The notes: generated by a model not told the origin, from the sequence alone. A stretch of 64,000 bases of DNA from JBKCUI01 sp052161605 (GCA_052161605.1 CP197409.1), one strand, 5' to 3'. Positions 32,528 through 41,580 are shown, numbered from the stretch's first letter. Made by a program: numbers and translations.

Positions 32528-33460
32528 ATGCCTGTGGAGAGTAGTCGGCCTCCCATCGATTTACTTGCTAGGATACAAACTCCTGAGAATATCGAGTTTC
32601 AGTATCGGCTCGCAGGGCCCTTTCGCCGTCTACCGGCCTTTCTTATCGACGTGTTCGTGCGCGGGTTGATCATCACAGCGGTCTGGATCGTGTTTCTGTT
32701 TGCGGGTGGAATTCTGTTCGGGGGAATGGGTTTTGGCACGAACTTAATCATCTTCTTCCTGGTCGTGTTCCAGTTTTTTTTGCAGTGGTCATACGGTGCC
32801 TTTTTTGAAACCTATTGGAATGGGCAAACTCCTGGCAAATGGCTCTGCGGGTTGCGTGTCATATCTGTCGATGGTCGCCCGATCAACATATCTCAAGCGA
32901 TTGTACGCAACCTGCTGAGGTCTGCCGATCTGTTTCCAACCGGGATTGTTGGGCTGATAGCCACGTCGGTGACACAACGCTTTCAACGCATCGGAGATTT
33001 GGCGGCGGGCACCATGGTCATCGTCAATCAGGTGTCCTGGGTCCCCACCAATGTGCGATTCGAAGATGCACGAGTCGCGTCGCTCAGCGAGCACATCCCA
33101 CCCGACTTTCGTCTGAGCTCGACGCTAGCTAAGGCAATCGCATTGTACGTCGAGCGACGTTCCCGCATTCCGATAGGCAGAAGGCTAGAGTTGGCAAATT
33201 ATCTCGCAAAGCCATTGCTGATCAAGTTCGAGTTTCGGGACGACACGAGCTCCGACTTGCTGCTTTGTGCCATCTACTACCGAGAATTCATGGTTCGCGA
33301 TGCCTTTAACGCAGACAACCATTCCGGCAGGGGGCCTTACTTGCCTCCCCCTACGATGGCGAGCACGTCGAGCGTCCCTACACTTGCAAATTCAAACGAA
33401 CAAATCGCTGCGCCACCCGTGCTCGCCCGTGCAACTCCCTCACAATCCGTAGTTAACTAA
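32528..33460 (+). CDS. RDD family membrane protein
   Basis: 310 residues. The RDD domain begins FRRLPAFLIDVFVRGLIITA, has two or three membrane helices (IVFLFAGGILFG, LIIFFLVVFQFFLQW), and includes QTPGKWLCGLRVISVDGRPI and RNLLRSADLFP. The canonical R-D-D positions are R (in FRRL), D (FLIDVF) and D (SADLFP). A soluble C-terminal half of about 150 residues has no recognised domain and ends in a Ser/Pro/Ala tail. It heads a five-gene run of membrane proteins (SpoIIM-like, DUF4129, DUF4350), in which RDD proteins are common companions. Function unknown. Confidence 0.88.
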   Translation: MPVESSRPPIDLLARIQTPENIEFQYRLAGPFRRLPAFLIDVFVRGLIITAVWIVFLFAGGILFGGMGFGTNLIIFFLVVFQFFLQWSYGAFFETYWNGQTPGKWLCGLRVISVDGRPINISQAIVRNLLRSADLFPTGIVGLIATSVTQRFQRIGDLAAGTMVIVNQVSWVPTNVRFEDARVASLSEHIPPDFRLSSTLAKAIALYVERRSRIPIGRRLELANYLAKPLLIKFEFRDDTSSDLLLCAIYYREFMVRDAFNADNHSGRGPYLPPPTMASTSSVPTLANSNEQIAAPPVLARATPSQSVVN

Positions 33461-33473
33461 AAAGGCCCACAAC

Positions 33474-34514
33474 ATGAAGATAGCTGAGGTACTCGAACGA
33501 CGACGGGAGGGATGGGTTGAGCTCGAAAACATGTGCAATGAGATGCGGTCTGGGAAATTTACTTACAAGGCGAATGGGCCCAGATTGGTACGCTTTTCGG
33601 CCTTGTACCGAGCCGCTTGCACCGACCTAGCCATGTCGGACCAGTACCAGCTACCACCTGCTACGATTGAGTACTTACACCGTTTGGTCGGGCGTGCTCA
33701 TAGTCAACTGTATCGATCGAAGTCTCCTCGGTTAGACCGCATCATGCAGTACATTTTTCTAATCGTACCGCATGCTGTATTTCGAGATCCCTGCGTGATT
33801 TTGGCTGCACTTCTGTTCTTTGGTTCCTTTGGGCTTTCTGCTTACATCGCCTTTACTATTCCCAAAGCTAGAGCTCACGCAGAGCGGATTCTCGGTGAAG
33901 ACCAGATCGAGATGATGGAAAAGATGCATTCGAGCTCCATCAATTCTGTCGGGTCAAGCACTGCGGGGCTAGCTAGTTCAGCTTGGTACATTCAACACAA
34001 CGCTGGTATCGGGTTACAGTGTTTTTGCCTCGGCCCTTTAATCCTGCCAACTTTGGCAATGCTTATATTTAATGGATGTACCCTCGGAACGGTATTCGGT
34101 TATATGGCAACAAGTGAAGCCATGTCGTCTGCGAACTTTTTTCAATTCGTAACGGCACACGGTCCCTTTGAGCTCACCGCCATCGCTCTCGCAGCAGGTG
34201 CGGGGATGAGAATTGGGGTGGGGCTGTTCTCGACCCAAGGTTTTTCGCGAGGAGCATCGTTTCGGATCAACGCAGAGCGATCGCTTCCCATAATTCTATG
34301 CTCGGTGATCTTATTCATTTTGGCAGCCTTTACGGAAGGTTGTTTGTCGCCGATCGATTTTCCCTTTCTCTATTTGTTCAAGGTTTCGTTTGCTGTTCTA
34401 TCTTCGACAGGCATGACCGCATACTTTCTTCTGCTTGGGTGGCCAACGTCGTCTCGATTGCAAAAACTGGCGCACCATCCCGATAACCCATGGAGAGTTC
34501 GCCATGCAACTTGA
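33474..34514 (+). CDS. SpoIIM / DUF95 family membrane protein
   Basis: 346 residues, 13 bases after the RDD gene. It matches stage II sporulation protein M-like proteins: RREGWVELENMCNEM, VRFSALYRAACTDLAMSD, and a membrane half with FNGCTLGTVFGYMATSEA and AHGPFELTAIALAAGAGMRI, which is the family core. Five or six helices are likely. In non-sporulating bacteria these proteins occur beside MoxR, DUF58, RDD and DUF4129 genes and their role is unclear. The next start lies inside its end (11-base overlap). Confidence 0.88.
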   Translation: MKIAEVLERRREGWVELENMCNEMRSGKFTYKANGPRLVRFSALYRAACTDLAMSDQYQLPPATIEYLHRLVGRAHSQLYRSKSPRLDRIMQYIFLIVPHAVFRDPCVILAALLFFGSFGLSAYIAFTIPKARAHAERILGEDQIEMMEKMHSSSINSVGSSTAGLASSAWYIQHNAGIGLQCFCLGPLILPTLAMLIFNGCTLGTVFGYMATSEAMSSANFFQFVTAHGPFELTAIALAAGAGMRIGVGLFSTQGFSRGASFRINAERSLPIILCSVILFILAAFTEGCLSPIDFPFLYLFKVSFAVLSSTGMTAYFLLLGWPTSSRLQKLAHHPDNPWRVRHAT

Positions 34515-35433
34515 TAAAACCGCCATTGTTATTTCGCACAGGCGTTTGTTCGATGTAGTCGACTTGAGCCTGATCGTGCTGAGGACCTATTTCAAGCAAA
34601 TTCTACTTTGCTCGATAATTGGAATCGCACCATTTGCCCTATTGAACTTTGTTCTTACGCTTCCCTTGTGGGATTATGAGTTTCTCGCCATGCGATCCAG
34701 CGAATTTACGGATCCTATCGCCTATCGAATTCGTTTCTATTTCATACAGTCTGCAATCGTCTTTCTTCAAATGCCTCTGGCTCTTTCCGTTCTTACATTC
34801 TTTATCGGGCAAGCCGTCTTTGTGGAGCAGCAGTCTCTCAAGCAGGTATTCAAATCTTGTTGGGAAAGATGGCTGCAATTACTGACTGTGCTAGGCGTCT
34901 TTCGCTTGGGGCTCGTGTGCTACGTCCCCCTACTATTCATGTTCCTTAATCCACAAATGAATTTAGGACTGGAACTGGGGGTGTATCTGTTCCTAATTTG
35001 CGGTGCTTTGTACTTAGTTCGTACGGTACGCCCCTTTGCCCCCGAGATTGTCGTGCTAGAAAGAACCAATCTATTTCAAAAATCGAACTCGAAACAGAAT
35101 CCCAGCTACTTCCAGAGAAACAAATGGCTACACTCGGCGCAACTAAGCGACAACCTAGGTGCGCACATTCTGCTTTCAATCATTTCGATCTGGGGTGTCG
35201 GATGCTTGTGTATCTCACTCGTGTTGCTTGTGGGGGTCATATCCAAGGCTTGGACATGGAGTGAATGGATCGATCTTATTGGGCTGCCCATCGCGTGCTG
35301 GATAATTGCGATTTGGATAACGGTGATTCGGTTCTTGCTATACATGAACACTCGCATCCAGACCGAGGGCTGGGAGGTCGAGTTAAAGTTTAAAGCAGAG
35401 AATGCTCGGTTGGAGGAGGCTTTGTCGCAATGA
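34504..35433 (+). CDS. Multi-helix membrane protein of the RDD/SpoIIM/DUF4129 cluster
   Basis: 309 residues from the ATG at 34504 (MQLDKTAIVISHRRLFDVVD). It has about six hydrophobic segments, including ILLCSIIGIAPFALLNFVL, FIQSAIVFLQMPLALSVLTF, LGVFRLGLVCYVPLLFMFL, and IGLPIACWIIAIWITVIRFL. No family is recognised. Comparable cluster positions in planctomycetes are filled by similar unnamed membrane proteins. Its start overlaps the SpoIIM-like stop and its stop overlaps the DUF4129 start (ATGA), so the whole run is tightly coupled. Confidence 0.8.
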   Translation: MQLDKTAIVISHRRLFDVVDLSLIVLRTYFKQILLCSIIGIAPFALLNFVLTLPLWDYEFLAMRSSEFTDPIAYRIRFYFIQSAIVFLQMPLALSVLTFFIGQAVFVEQQSLKQVFKSCWERWLQLLTVLGVFRLGLVCYVPLLFMFLNPQMNLGLELGVYLFLICGALYLVRTVRPFAPEIVVLERTNLFQKSNSKQNPSYFQRNKWLHSAQLSDNLGAHILLSIISIWGVGCLCISLVLLVGVISKAWTWSEWIDLIGLPIACWIIAIWITVIRFLLYMNTRIQTEGWEVELKFKAENARLEEALSQ

Positions 35434-36281
35434 GCCTCGTTATACCTTCAAAATCCATTTTCTCATTCGCTTTTTTTGTTGTGCACGTCGCTGTCTGTAG
35501 TACTTGTTCGCGACTGCCGGCAATGGGGTTTGTTTTCATGCTGCTTGCATGCCAACACACACTGGCCGCTGCTCAATCCGACGCCACGGTGCTTTCCAAA
35601 GGTGCCGATCCAACTTGGTATTCCGCAGAAGATCGAACGCTGGTCCCCGCCACTCCGAAAACAAGCACCGGGATTAACACTTCGGATCGGCACAACCAAA
35701 TAAGTAACGGAAGCACCAAAACGACGAGAGACTTTGGATGGCTAAGTGACATGTTCCGGGGCATGCTCTCGTTTATACGAGACTTTTGGAAGATTATATT
35801 GACCATTGTCTTGATCGCAGTCTTGACATTGATCGTATTTTTTTTGATCAGAGTCCAGCGTATGATCGACCCGCCTGGGAGTAAGTCATCCGGCAATACG
35901 AGCGTAGCAACTCAGCAGCGCAAAGTGACTGATCTACCCTTTGAGCTCGATCGACCAGACTTACCACTTCTACAACTGGTGGAACAGTATCGAAACCAAG
36001 GTGAGTTCTCCAAAGCGATCATATACTTGTATAGCTACATTTTGATCGAGTTGGATGCCGCAGGATTGGTTCGCCTCGCGAAAGGTAAGACCAATTGGAC
36101 TTACCTGAGCGAATTGAATCCAAGACCGCAGGAGAAATCTCTCACCACTTCTGTTGTTTACTGGTTTGAGCACATCTTCTTTGGCAAACAGGAAATGGAT
36201 GCCGCTGCCTTTGACGCTATTTGGTCTGCAATGCCCGCCTTTCACGAAGGCTTGAAAGCTATACGCAAGGAGCGAACCTGA
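35430..36281 (+). CDS. DUF4129 domain membrane protein
   Basis: 283 residues. A signal or first helix (FSFAFFVVHVAVCSTC) is followed by a polar region, a second helix (IILTIVLIAVLTLIVFFLI, about 125-143) and a cytoplasmic C-terminal domain: LLQLVEQYRNQGEFSKAIIY, LDAAGLVRLAKGKTNWTYLS and WFEHIFFGKQEM. That last domain matches DUF4129, found C-terminally in transglutaminase-like proteins or alone next to DUF4350 genes. Coupled by ATGA to the gene before it and directly abutting the DUF4350 gene after it. Confidence 0.82.
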   Translation: MSLVIPSKSIFSFAFFVVHVAVCSTCSRLPAMGFVFMLLACQHTLAAAQSDATVLSKGADPTWYSAEDRTLVPATPKTSTGINTSDRHNQISNGSTKTTRDFGWLSDMFRGMLSFIRDFWKIILTIVLIAVLTLIVFFLIRVQRMIDPPGSKSSGNTSVATQQRKVTDLPFELDRPDLPLLQLVEQYRNQGEFSKAIIYLYSYILIELDAAGLVRLAKGKTNWTYLSELNPRPQEKSLTTSVVYWFEHIFFGKQEMDAAAFDAIWSAMPAFHEGLKAIRKERT

Positions 36282-37826
36282 ATGATTCGGCATTCGCATA
36301 TGCGAGAGATGTTCGCCTTAGTGAGTCTAGTCCTGGTCGCTTCTCTAGCCGGGTGTACTTCTACCAGGCCTACCAGCGATTACGGTGCTAGCGAGGGGGC
36401 CACTTCGCGAACCAGCCCCGATGGTTTAGCGATCATGAGACAGATGTGTATTGAACAAAATTTGGCGGTCACTACCGTCGGTAGCTTACCTGCCAATGGT
36501 GAACGCAAATTGTCTACGATTGTTTGGTTGCCACATCAGATTGCTTCGCATCGAGAAGAGCCTATGAATTGGATCGCTCGCTGGCTAGCTTCGGGTGGAA
36601 AGACCTTGGTCTATGTCGGTCGAGACTACTCCCCTAACGCCGACTATTGGGAGTTGACGCAAGGAATGCTGGGCGATCGAGACGCCGCGAATGATGCTGG
36701 TGTTAACGCTGCCTTAGAAAGAGCATCGCTCGTAAGCAAGCAGGTTAGCGCGAAAGATTATGTAGCCTATCCATGGGGCTGGTATCAAAAGAAGTTAGGT
36801 GAACACAAACAGATTGATTCCCTCGAAGGAGACTGGAGCCAAGGTCTCGAACAGCTTCCTATCAACATCAAACTACGCAACACGTTTCGAGCCTGGAGCG
36901 AAGTATCCGATTCCGAACTCGAACAAGTCTTCAATAAACAAGTCGAACCTGCGACCTCCAATCAATCGTCTAATGCCACTCCAACGGCAGGCAGCCAGCC
37001 TAGCTCGTCCTCTCAGCCTAGTACGACTCCCGTCACTTATTATCCCTGGATGAAATCTGGATCATGGGGGGAGGATTACCTAACAGCGGAAAAAGAACGA
37101 CGCGCGGCACCGACTGTCGACTCGGAAGATGTCTCAGCCGAGATGGAATCCGACGAGGATTTTTTGGAGCGGGTAGCAGAATGGGAGGATGACGATTTTT
37201 TTGAGGAATACGTAAGTCCACCGTCAGAAGGGGTGACTCACGAGGTGGTGCTACGTACCGCTGACGGCCAACCGCTTATTACCGTTGTGACGAAATCTCA
37301 ATGGAAGGGCTCTCGAATTGTGCTACTTGCCAACTCATCCCTCATATCGAATTTATCCCTTACCTATGACGGTAACCGACTGATTGCATCGAAGTTGATC
37401 GATACGTTTTCTCCAGGGAGAGTCGGTTTTCTATCGGCTCCCAATGATCCCGTGGTGCTGGATGGTGACAGCGGCACCGAGGGTTTGCTTTCACTTTTAA
37501 CACTACCGGTCAATTTGCTGGTAGCACACCTCGTGCTGCTCGGGTTGGTCGCCCTATTTTGTTTATGGCCTATATTCGGCCGACCAGCGGAACTGCCTGC
37601 TCTGTCGACGCAGAGTTTTTCGCAGCACATTAGCGCATTAGGAAGCCTTCTGCAAAAAACAGGCGACCAATTCTACGCTCGTACGACGATCGCCGATTAC
37701 TTTAGGCATGTCAAAAAAGATCCCAACTCCGCGTGGGCACAACTCGATGCAGAATATAGGGCCAATTCTGCTTCTCCTTTCCGACAAGACGATGCTAATT
37801 CGCCAACAAAAAGCGGGAACGGCTAG
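36282..37826 (+). CDS. DUF4350 domain lipoprotein
   Basis: 514 residues, starting on the base after the DUF4129 stop. A lipobox is visible: LVASLAGC. Residues 75-115 (STIVWLPHQIASHREEPMNW, ARWLASGGKTLVYVGRD) and the later RIVLLANSSLISN with FSPGRVGFL follow the DUF4350 pattern. One helix near the C terminus (LLVAHLVLLGLVALFCLWPI) would anchor a short cytoplasmic tail. In the middle is an acidic low-complexity stretch. In other bacteria this gene pairs with DUF4129, DUF58 and MoxR; DUF58 is missing here and pgk follows at 69 bases. Confidence 0.82.
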   Translation: MIRHSHMREMFALVSLVLVASLAGCTSTRPTSDYGASEGATSRTSPDGLAIMRQMCIEQNLAVTTVGSLPANGERKLSTIVWLPHQIASHREEPMNWIARWLASGGKTLVYVGRDYSPNADYWELTQGMLGDRDAANDAGVNAALERASLVSKQVSAKDYVAYPWGWYQKKLGEHKQIDSLEGDWSQGLEQLPINIKLRNTFRAWSEVSDSELEQVFNKQVEPATSNQSSNATPTAGSQPSSSSQPSTTPVTYYPWMKSGSWGEDYLTAEKERRAAPTVDSEDVSAEMESDEDFLERVAEWEDDDFFEEYVSPPSEGVTHEVVLRTADGQPLITVVTKSQWKGSRIVLLANSSLISNLSLTYDGNRLIASKLIDTFSPGRVGFLSAPNDPVVLDGDSGTEGLLSLLTLPVNLLVAHLVLLGLVALFCLWPIFGRPAELPALSTQSFSQHISALGSLLQKTGDQFYARTTIADYFRHVKKDPNSAWAQLDAEYRANSASPFRQDDANSPTKSGNG

Positions 37827-37895
37827 ACATCGAGGGCGATCGTCCGGACAATGCGCCGAAAATTGTTTTGAGACCCTTTTTGACTGAGAAAAACA

Positions 37896-39083
37896 ATGGC
37901 AAAGAAGAGCATTGCGTCGGTAGATTGCAAAGGAAAAGTTGTCCTTATGCGAGTCGACTTTAATGTCCCGCAGGATGATACGGGAGCGATAACGGACGAT
38001 CGTCGCATTCGCATGGCGATTCCTTCGATTGAGTCTGTGATTTCGCGAGGCGGAAAGCTTGTCCTTCTCAGTCATTTGGGCCGTCCCAAGGGTGTTGGGC
38101 CAGAGCCAAAGTACACTCTCAAGCCAGCGGCTGATCGGTTAGCAGAGTTGCTCGGTAAGCCGGTCGCTTTCGCGGCAGACACGGTTGGTCCTGAAGCGGA
38201 AAAGACCATCCAGGGATTGCAAGAAGGCCAGGTGGCTGTTCTCGAAAATGTGCGATTCAATCCGGGAGAAGCCAAGGGAGAAACGGAATACGCCAATCGG
38301 CTCGCAGGCTGGGCCGACATTTATTGCAACGACGCCTTCGGCACTTGCCACCGTGCAGAGGCATCTATGGTGGCCGTACCTCTAGCCATGGGAGACAAAC
38401 CAAAGGTGGTGGGCTTCTTAGTCGAGAAGGAGATCAAGTACTTGAGCGACACGATATCGAATCCGGCTCGCCCGTTCGTCGCGATTCTGGGGGGAGCGAA
38501 GGTAAGCGATAAAATCAACGTCATCAACAACCTTCTTGGCGTTTGCGATCAGGTTATCATCGGCGGAGCCATGGCATATACCTTCTCGATGGCTCAAGGT
38601 GGCAAGACCGGAAAGAGCCTTGTGGAGAAAGACAAAGTCGAGTTGGCGAAAGAGCTTATCGCCAAGGGGGGAGACAAACTCGTTCTGCCAGTCGATACGC
38701 ACTGTGGTGATGACTTCAAGGGATCCTGCAACAAGCAGGTTGTTGCCGCAGGCGAGATTCCTGACGGTTGGGAAGGGTTAGACATTGGTCCTCAGTCGGC
38801 GGAAAAGTTCGCTGCGATCGTTCGCTCGGCGAAGACAGTGGTATGGAACGGCCCGATGGGTGTGTTTGAGATGCCTCCCTTCGATCAAGGTACGGTGGCG
38901 GTAGCCAAAGCGGTTGCCGACAGCGACGCGGTGAGCATCATTGGTGGTGGAGACAGCGCGGCAGCAATCGAGCTACTCGGTTTTGCTGACCAAGTTACGC
39001 ACGTCAGCACGGGCGGCGGTGCCAGCTTGCAAATGCTCGAAGGGGAGAAATTCCAAGCCGTCGAGATCCTCGACGAAGCGTAA
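37896..39083 (+). CDS. pgk: Phosphoglycerate kinase
   Basis: Pgk makes ATP from 1,3-bisphosphoglycerate in glycolysis. At 395 residues it is full length. Landmarks are VLMRVDFNVPQDD, SHLGRPKGV, CNDAFGTCHRAEASM, AILGGAKVSDKI, IIGGAMAYTF, VVWNGPMGVFE, GGGDSAAAIE and STGGGASLQMLEG. It lies downstream of the DUF4350 cluster with a 69-base gap and may have its own promoter. No gap or tpi gene is adjacent. Confidence 0.97.
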   Translation: MAKKSIASVDCKGKVVLMRVDFNVPQDDTGAITDDRRIRMAIPSIESVISRGGKLVLLSHLGRPKGVGPEPKYTLKPAADRLAELLGKPVAFAADTVGPEAEKTIQGLQEGQVAVLENVRFNPGEAKGETEYANRLAGWADIYCNDAFGTCHRAEASMVAVPLAMGDKPKVVGFLVEKEIKYLSDTISNPARPFVAILGGAKVSDKINVINNLLGVCDQVIIGGAMAYTFSMAQGGKTGKSLVEKDKVELAKELIAKGGDKLVLPVDTHCGDDFKGSCNKQVVAAGEIPDGWEGLDIGPQSAEKFAAIVRSAKTVVWNGPMGVFEMPPFDQGTVAVAKAVADSDAVSIIGGGDSAAAIELLGFADQVTHVSTGGGASLQMLEGEKFQAVEILDEA

Positions 39084-39122
39084 AACGCGTTTTGCAGTTA
39101 AGCGAAAAACTCGAAATTGTGA

Positions 39123-39141
39123 GGCAAGCCTACCGCTTGCC
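39123..39141 (+). terminator. Possible terminator hairpin after pgk
   Basis: GGCAAGC (39123-39129) pairs with GCTTGCC (39135-39141) over a five-base loop, 40 bases after pgk. No T-run follows, so Rho-independent termination is uncertain. The rest of 39142-39348 holds no gene I can support. Confidence 0.35.
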
Positions 39142-39348
39142 AAGAGCCCCAGAGACGAAGAATTAGGGATTCCTCCCCCCAGGGATTACCAACGTTTCGT
39201 CAAGCCAGGCTTACGGGGGAGCGTCAGATGGGTAGCAAAAGAACTGCTTCTCAAGTGTTAGCCTTCGCTGGCGATTTTGGTCGCTCTGAGAATACACAAT
39301 CTTAAAATAGCATGCTCAAACTCATTTGGTCATGCCCAAACACTAGAA

Positions 39349-39567
39349 CTACGTAGGCAAATTTGGTCTCTCTGTGACTTTGTCATTCTCAATTGCCGGA
39401 CCTCTGGCCTTTGCCTTCTCCTCGAGCAACATTACGTAGGTCATGACAGTCGGACCTATAAAATAGCCACCAACTCCCAGCACAATCGCAACTATAATAA
39501 ACCTCGAAGAAGCAAACCGACGCTTCGCGTTCTTTGCAGTGCTTGACGACTCTGCCTCACTTGACAT
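39349..39567 (-). CDS. Small single-helix membrane protein, function unknown
   Basis: 72 residues. A basic, serine-rich start (AKNAKRRFASSR) precedes one helix, FIIVAIVLGVGGYFIGPTVM, and a charged tail. It is probably an N-in, C-out membrane protein. No family is recognised. It lies downstream of the first DUF1559-lipoprotein pair, but a strong terminator separates them, so it is likely transcribed on its own. Confidence 0.5.
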   Translation of the reverse strand: MSSEAESSSTAKNAKRRFASSRFIIVAIVLGVGGYFIGPTVMTYVMLLEEKAKARGPAIENDKVTERPNLPT

Positions 39568-39626
39568 GTTTCACAACCCACTAATTCAAAAATTGACTCG
39601 AAAGTGCTTATCTATAAGAACAAAAA

Positions 39627-39652
39627 GAGGCATTGGAAGAATCCAATGCCTC
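39627..39652 (-). terminator. Rho-independent terminator of the first DUF1559 unit
   Basis: GAGGCATTGG and CCAATGCCTC form a perfect ten-pair stem with a six-base loop. Read on the minus strand it is followed by TTTTTG. It lies 20 bases beyond the stop of the small lipoprotein gene, closing the DUF1559-lipoprotein unit. Confidence 0.85.
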
Positions 39653-39672
39653 GAATTTGACAGAGTACACGA

Positions 39673-39816
39673 CTAAAGTGAATCGCTACTCATCGAATCT
39701 GATCCGCCAGCCGATGGTTGGGGAGGTCTCTCGAGAACCGGAGCATTCTTGGTGGCTTCGGTACTTCCGCCACACCCAAGAAACACACCCAATACAACTA
39801 CATAAACAAATCTCAT
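39673..39816 (-). CDS. 47-residue lipoprotein following a DUF1559 gene
   Basis: The frame starts MRFVYVVVLGVFLGCGGS, a short signal peptide with a lipobox Cys at position 15. The mature part (about 33 residues) is rich in Ser, Pro, Ala and Gly and has no fold I recognise. A good Shine-Dalgarno (AAGGGAAG) precedes the ATG, 14 bases after the DUF1559 stop, and a strong terminator follows. The second DUF1559 gene has an equivalent neighbour starting with the same MRF and the same lipobox spacing. It may escort or anchor the pilin-like protein. The coding call rests on that symmetry. Confidence 0.7.
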   Translation of the reverse strand: MRFVYVVVLGVFLGCGGSTEATKNAPVLERPPQPSAGGSDSMSSDSL

Positions 39817-39830
39817 TTAAACTTCCCTTT

Positions 39831-40961
39831 CTAATCGTTCAAAGCAACAACTGCGCCGTCAGCCATACCACCGAGTGCGTGCCACAGAGGGCGATCGGTT
39901 GTGGTTGGGATAGATCGAGTGGACCCATCTGCTAACGTGAAGTTGATAATTCCACCTTGGTGCATGCTGCTGTAACGAACTGGGCCCGGGAAAGACACGT
40001 TGTTCAAAAAGCCCCAAATCGCATCGTTAGGATTCCTCTCAGGGGCGCTCATCATCCAACGGGTGTACATTGGACCGGCGGAAATCCACCAGAAGGATCT
40101 GGCCCGACCAGTTCGACGTGGTGCATTGGTGAACAGACCTGTCACTTCTCCGAACATGATCGTGTTGCTCATCCCGTCAGAGATACCACCGATCTTGGTC
40201 TTGCTTCTGTGGGAAAAGATCCCCACAAGAGCGTCTGGTGGTAATCCCATCGTGTCATCCATAGGATTGCCTTGGGTCGCAGAGTTCCAAGTCCAGCTTG
40301 TTCCGACGCGACCACCCCAACCTGCACAGCCGAGGTAATTTGTTTTACCTTGAGCAAGGTGCCATGCGGCATTTTGAGTGCCTTCACTGTAGAATCCCAT
40401 TGCGGGACGAGCATTCGCATCGGCCGCCCAGGCAATCGGGGTCAACAAAGAAAATTGCTGTCCAGCATCCGGATCATCGCTGGGGCAAAGCAAAGCTGGA
40501 AGCTTCCACTGACCCCAATCCCACGATTCCGTATTCCACCAGTAGCGATTAATCAACTGCTGTGTAGTACCTGTTGCAGCACCAACTCCATTTGTGTCAG
40601 GATTGAGATTGGACGCCTGGCTTATACCATTGTAGATCGTGTTTTGCTCGAGGTATGGGAGCACATGGACCAAGTGTCCAATCCCTGAGTGCTGATCCCA
40701 CTGGACATCCAAGCCAGCAGATCTCGCAGGTGGACCAGGAAACATAAGACCTGGGGGCATTCGCTTGAACGCGCTTTCAAAATTAAGCGTGGCCAAGCCA
40801 ATTTGCCGAATGTTGTTGCTGCATTGCATTCGCCTTGCAGCTTCTCGTGCCGACTGAACAGCTGGCAACAGAAGACCAACCAAGATACCAATGATGGCGA
40901 TAACGACCAACAACTCGACCAAGGTAAAACCTCGATAACGAGCAACGATACGCTTCTTCAT
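39831..40961 (-). CDS. DUF1559 prepilin-like protein (first copy)
   Basis: 376 residues. A type IV prepilin leader is clear: MKKRIVARYRGFTLVE, cleaved after the Gly, then a long hydrophobic helix (LLVVIAIIGILVGLLLPAV) and AREAARRMQCSNN. The rest is the DUF1559 (SBP_bac_10) domain with an ending of the H-X9-DG type, TLADGSTRSI. Planctomycetes carry dozens of such genes, thought to encode pseudopilin-like surface or secretion-related proteins; none is well characterised. The N-terminal coding stretch and upstream leader are nearly the same as in the second copy, while the C-terminal parts differ widely. Confidence 0.92.
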   Translation of the reverse strand: MKKRIVARYRGFTLVELLVVIAIIGILVGLLLPAVQSAREAARRMQCSNNIRQIGLATLNFESAFKRMPPGLMFPGPPARSAGLDVQWDQHSGIGHLVHVLPYLEQNTIYNGISQASNLNPDTNGVGAATGTTQQLINRYWWNTESWDWGQWKLPALLCPSDDPDAGQQFSLLTPIAWAADANARPAMGFYSEGTQNAAWHLAQGKTNYLGCAGWGGRVGTSWTWNSATQGNPMDDTMGLPPDALVGIFSHRSKTKIGGISDGMSNTIMFGEVTGLFTNAPRRTGRARSFWWISAGPMYTRWMMSAPERNPNDAIWGFLNNVSFPGPVRYSSMHQGGIINFTLADGSTRSIPTTTDRPLWHALGGMADGAVVALND

Positions 40962-41145
40962 AAATCAAACCCTTTTAAAGACGAAGAAGAAAAAATAAAA
41001 ACGCCTTTCGAAACACCTTCTAAGGCTCCAGAGGAACGTTAGAGGAGTGGATCGGACCGACACCGCTCAGAGAGGGCTATACCCCTTGCGGAATCACGTG
41101 TGTGAGTGATACCCTTCATCAAACCAAAGAAGAATTTTTTGTCAA
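40962..41145 (-). promoter_or_regulatory. Long leader and promoter of the first DUF1559 gene
   Basis: A minus-strand TTGACA lies at 41140-41145, about 180 bases before the start codon; a clear -10 box is not visible. A 30-base block at 41001-41030 (beginning ACGCCTTTCG) recurs with one change at 42860-42889 ahead of the second copy. Other matches are a GAGGGCT block, ATCACGTGTGTG, and the TTGACA region itself. The leader is thus copied along with the gene's start, and may fix co-regulation. Confidence 0.55.
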
Positions 41146-41282
41146 CTATCCAGAATTCGCCGAAACTTTACCAAAAGATGATTTTCGCTCGACTATCGCT
41201 TGAAAATTTACTCCAAAAACCCTTGCTTTTTTCAGGTTTGATCGCATTAGTGTGCATCGGGAAAGGCCCCAGATCACCCTGA

Positions 41283-41301
41283 GAATTTTTTAAAAAAATT
41301 C
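41283..41301. repeat. AT-rich palindrome
   Basis: GAATTTTTT and AAAAAATTC form a 19-base near-perfect palindrome with a single central A. It lies about 320 bases upstream of the first DUF1559 gene and inside the 41146-41553 stretch, which has no gene. It could be a protein-binding site or a chance AT-rich run. Confidence 0.4.
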
Positions 41302-41488
41302 AAGTTAATCACCCCTTAAAATCAGCCCCACTACTTCTCGGGCCGTTTTCCTTGGGATCACGAGTCTGGTTTTCTCGAATTGGCGATCAAGAGCGATGCG
41401 GACTCAGTCAGAATCGGTTCCGGCGTTGGGCTTTTTTCAGAATGGGATTCAGGGTGGAGGATTTTCGAATGGCCAAACGCAATATTGA

Positions 41489-41518
41489 CGGCGAATAATG
41501 AGTCGGCGAATAATGAGT
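41489..41518. repeat. Tandem 15-bp duplication
   Basis: CGGCGAATAATGAGT occurs twice, head to tail, with no mismatch. It lies in the gene-free gap just beyond the terminator of the second DUF1559 unit. Two copies only; probably a recent slippage event. Confidence 0.7.
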
Positions 41519-41553
41519 GGCACTCAACGCATGCAGCTTCGCTGGGAAAAAAA

Positions 41554-41580
41554 AAAGGCCGGTGGAAACCACCGGCCTTT
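41554..41580 (-). terminator. Strong Rho-independent terminator of the second DUF1559 unit
   Basis: AAAGGCCGGTGG and CCACCGGCCTTT make a twelve-pair stem over an AAA loop. On the minus strand the stem runs into a ten-base T-tract and ends 15 bases or so past the small lipoprotein stop. It is the clearest intrinsic terminator in the window. Confidence 0.92.

Noticed and set aside
41489..41518. CRISPR-like repeat
   Set aside because: Only two adjacent copies, no spacers and no cas genes.
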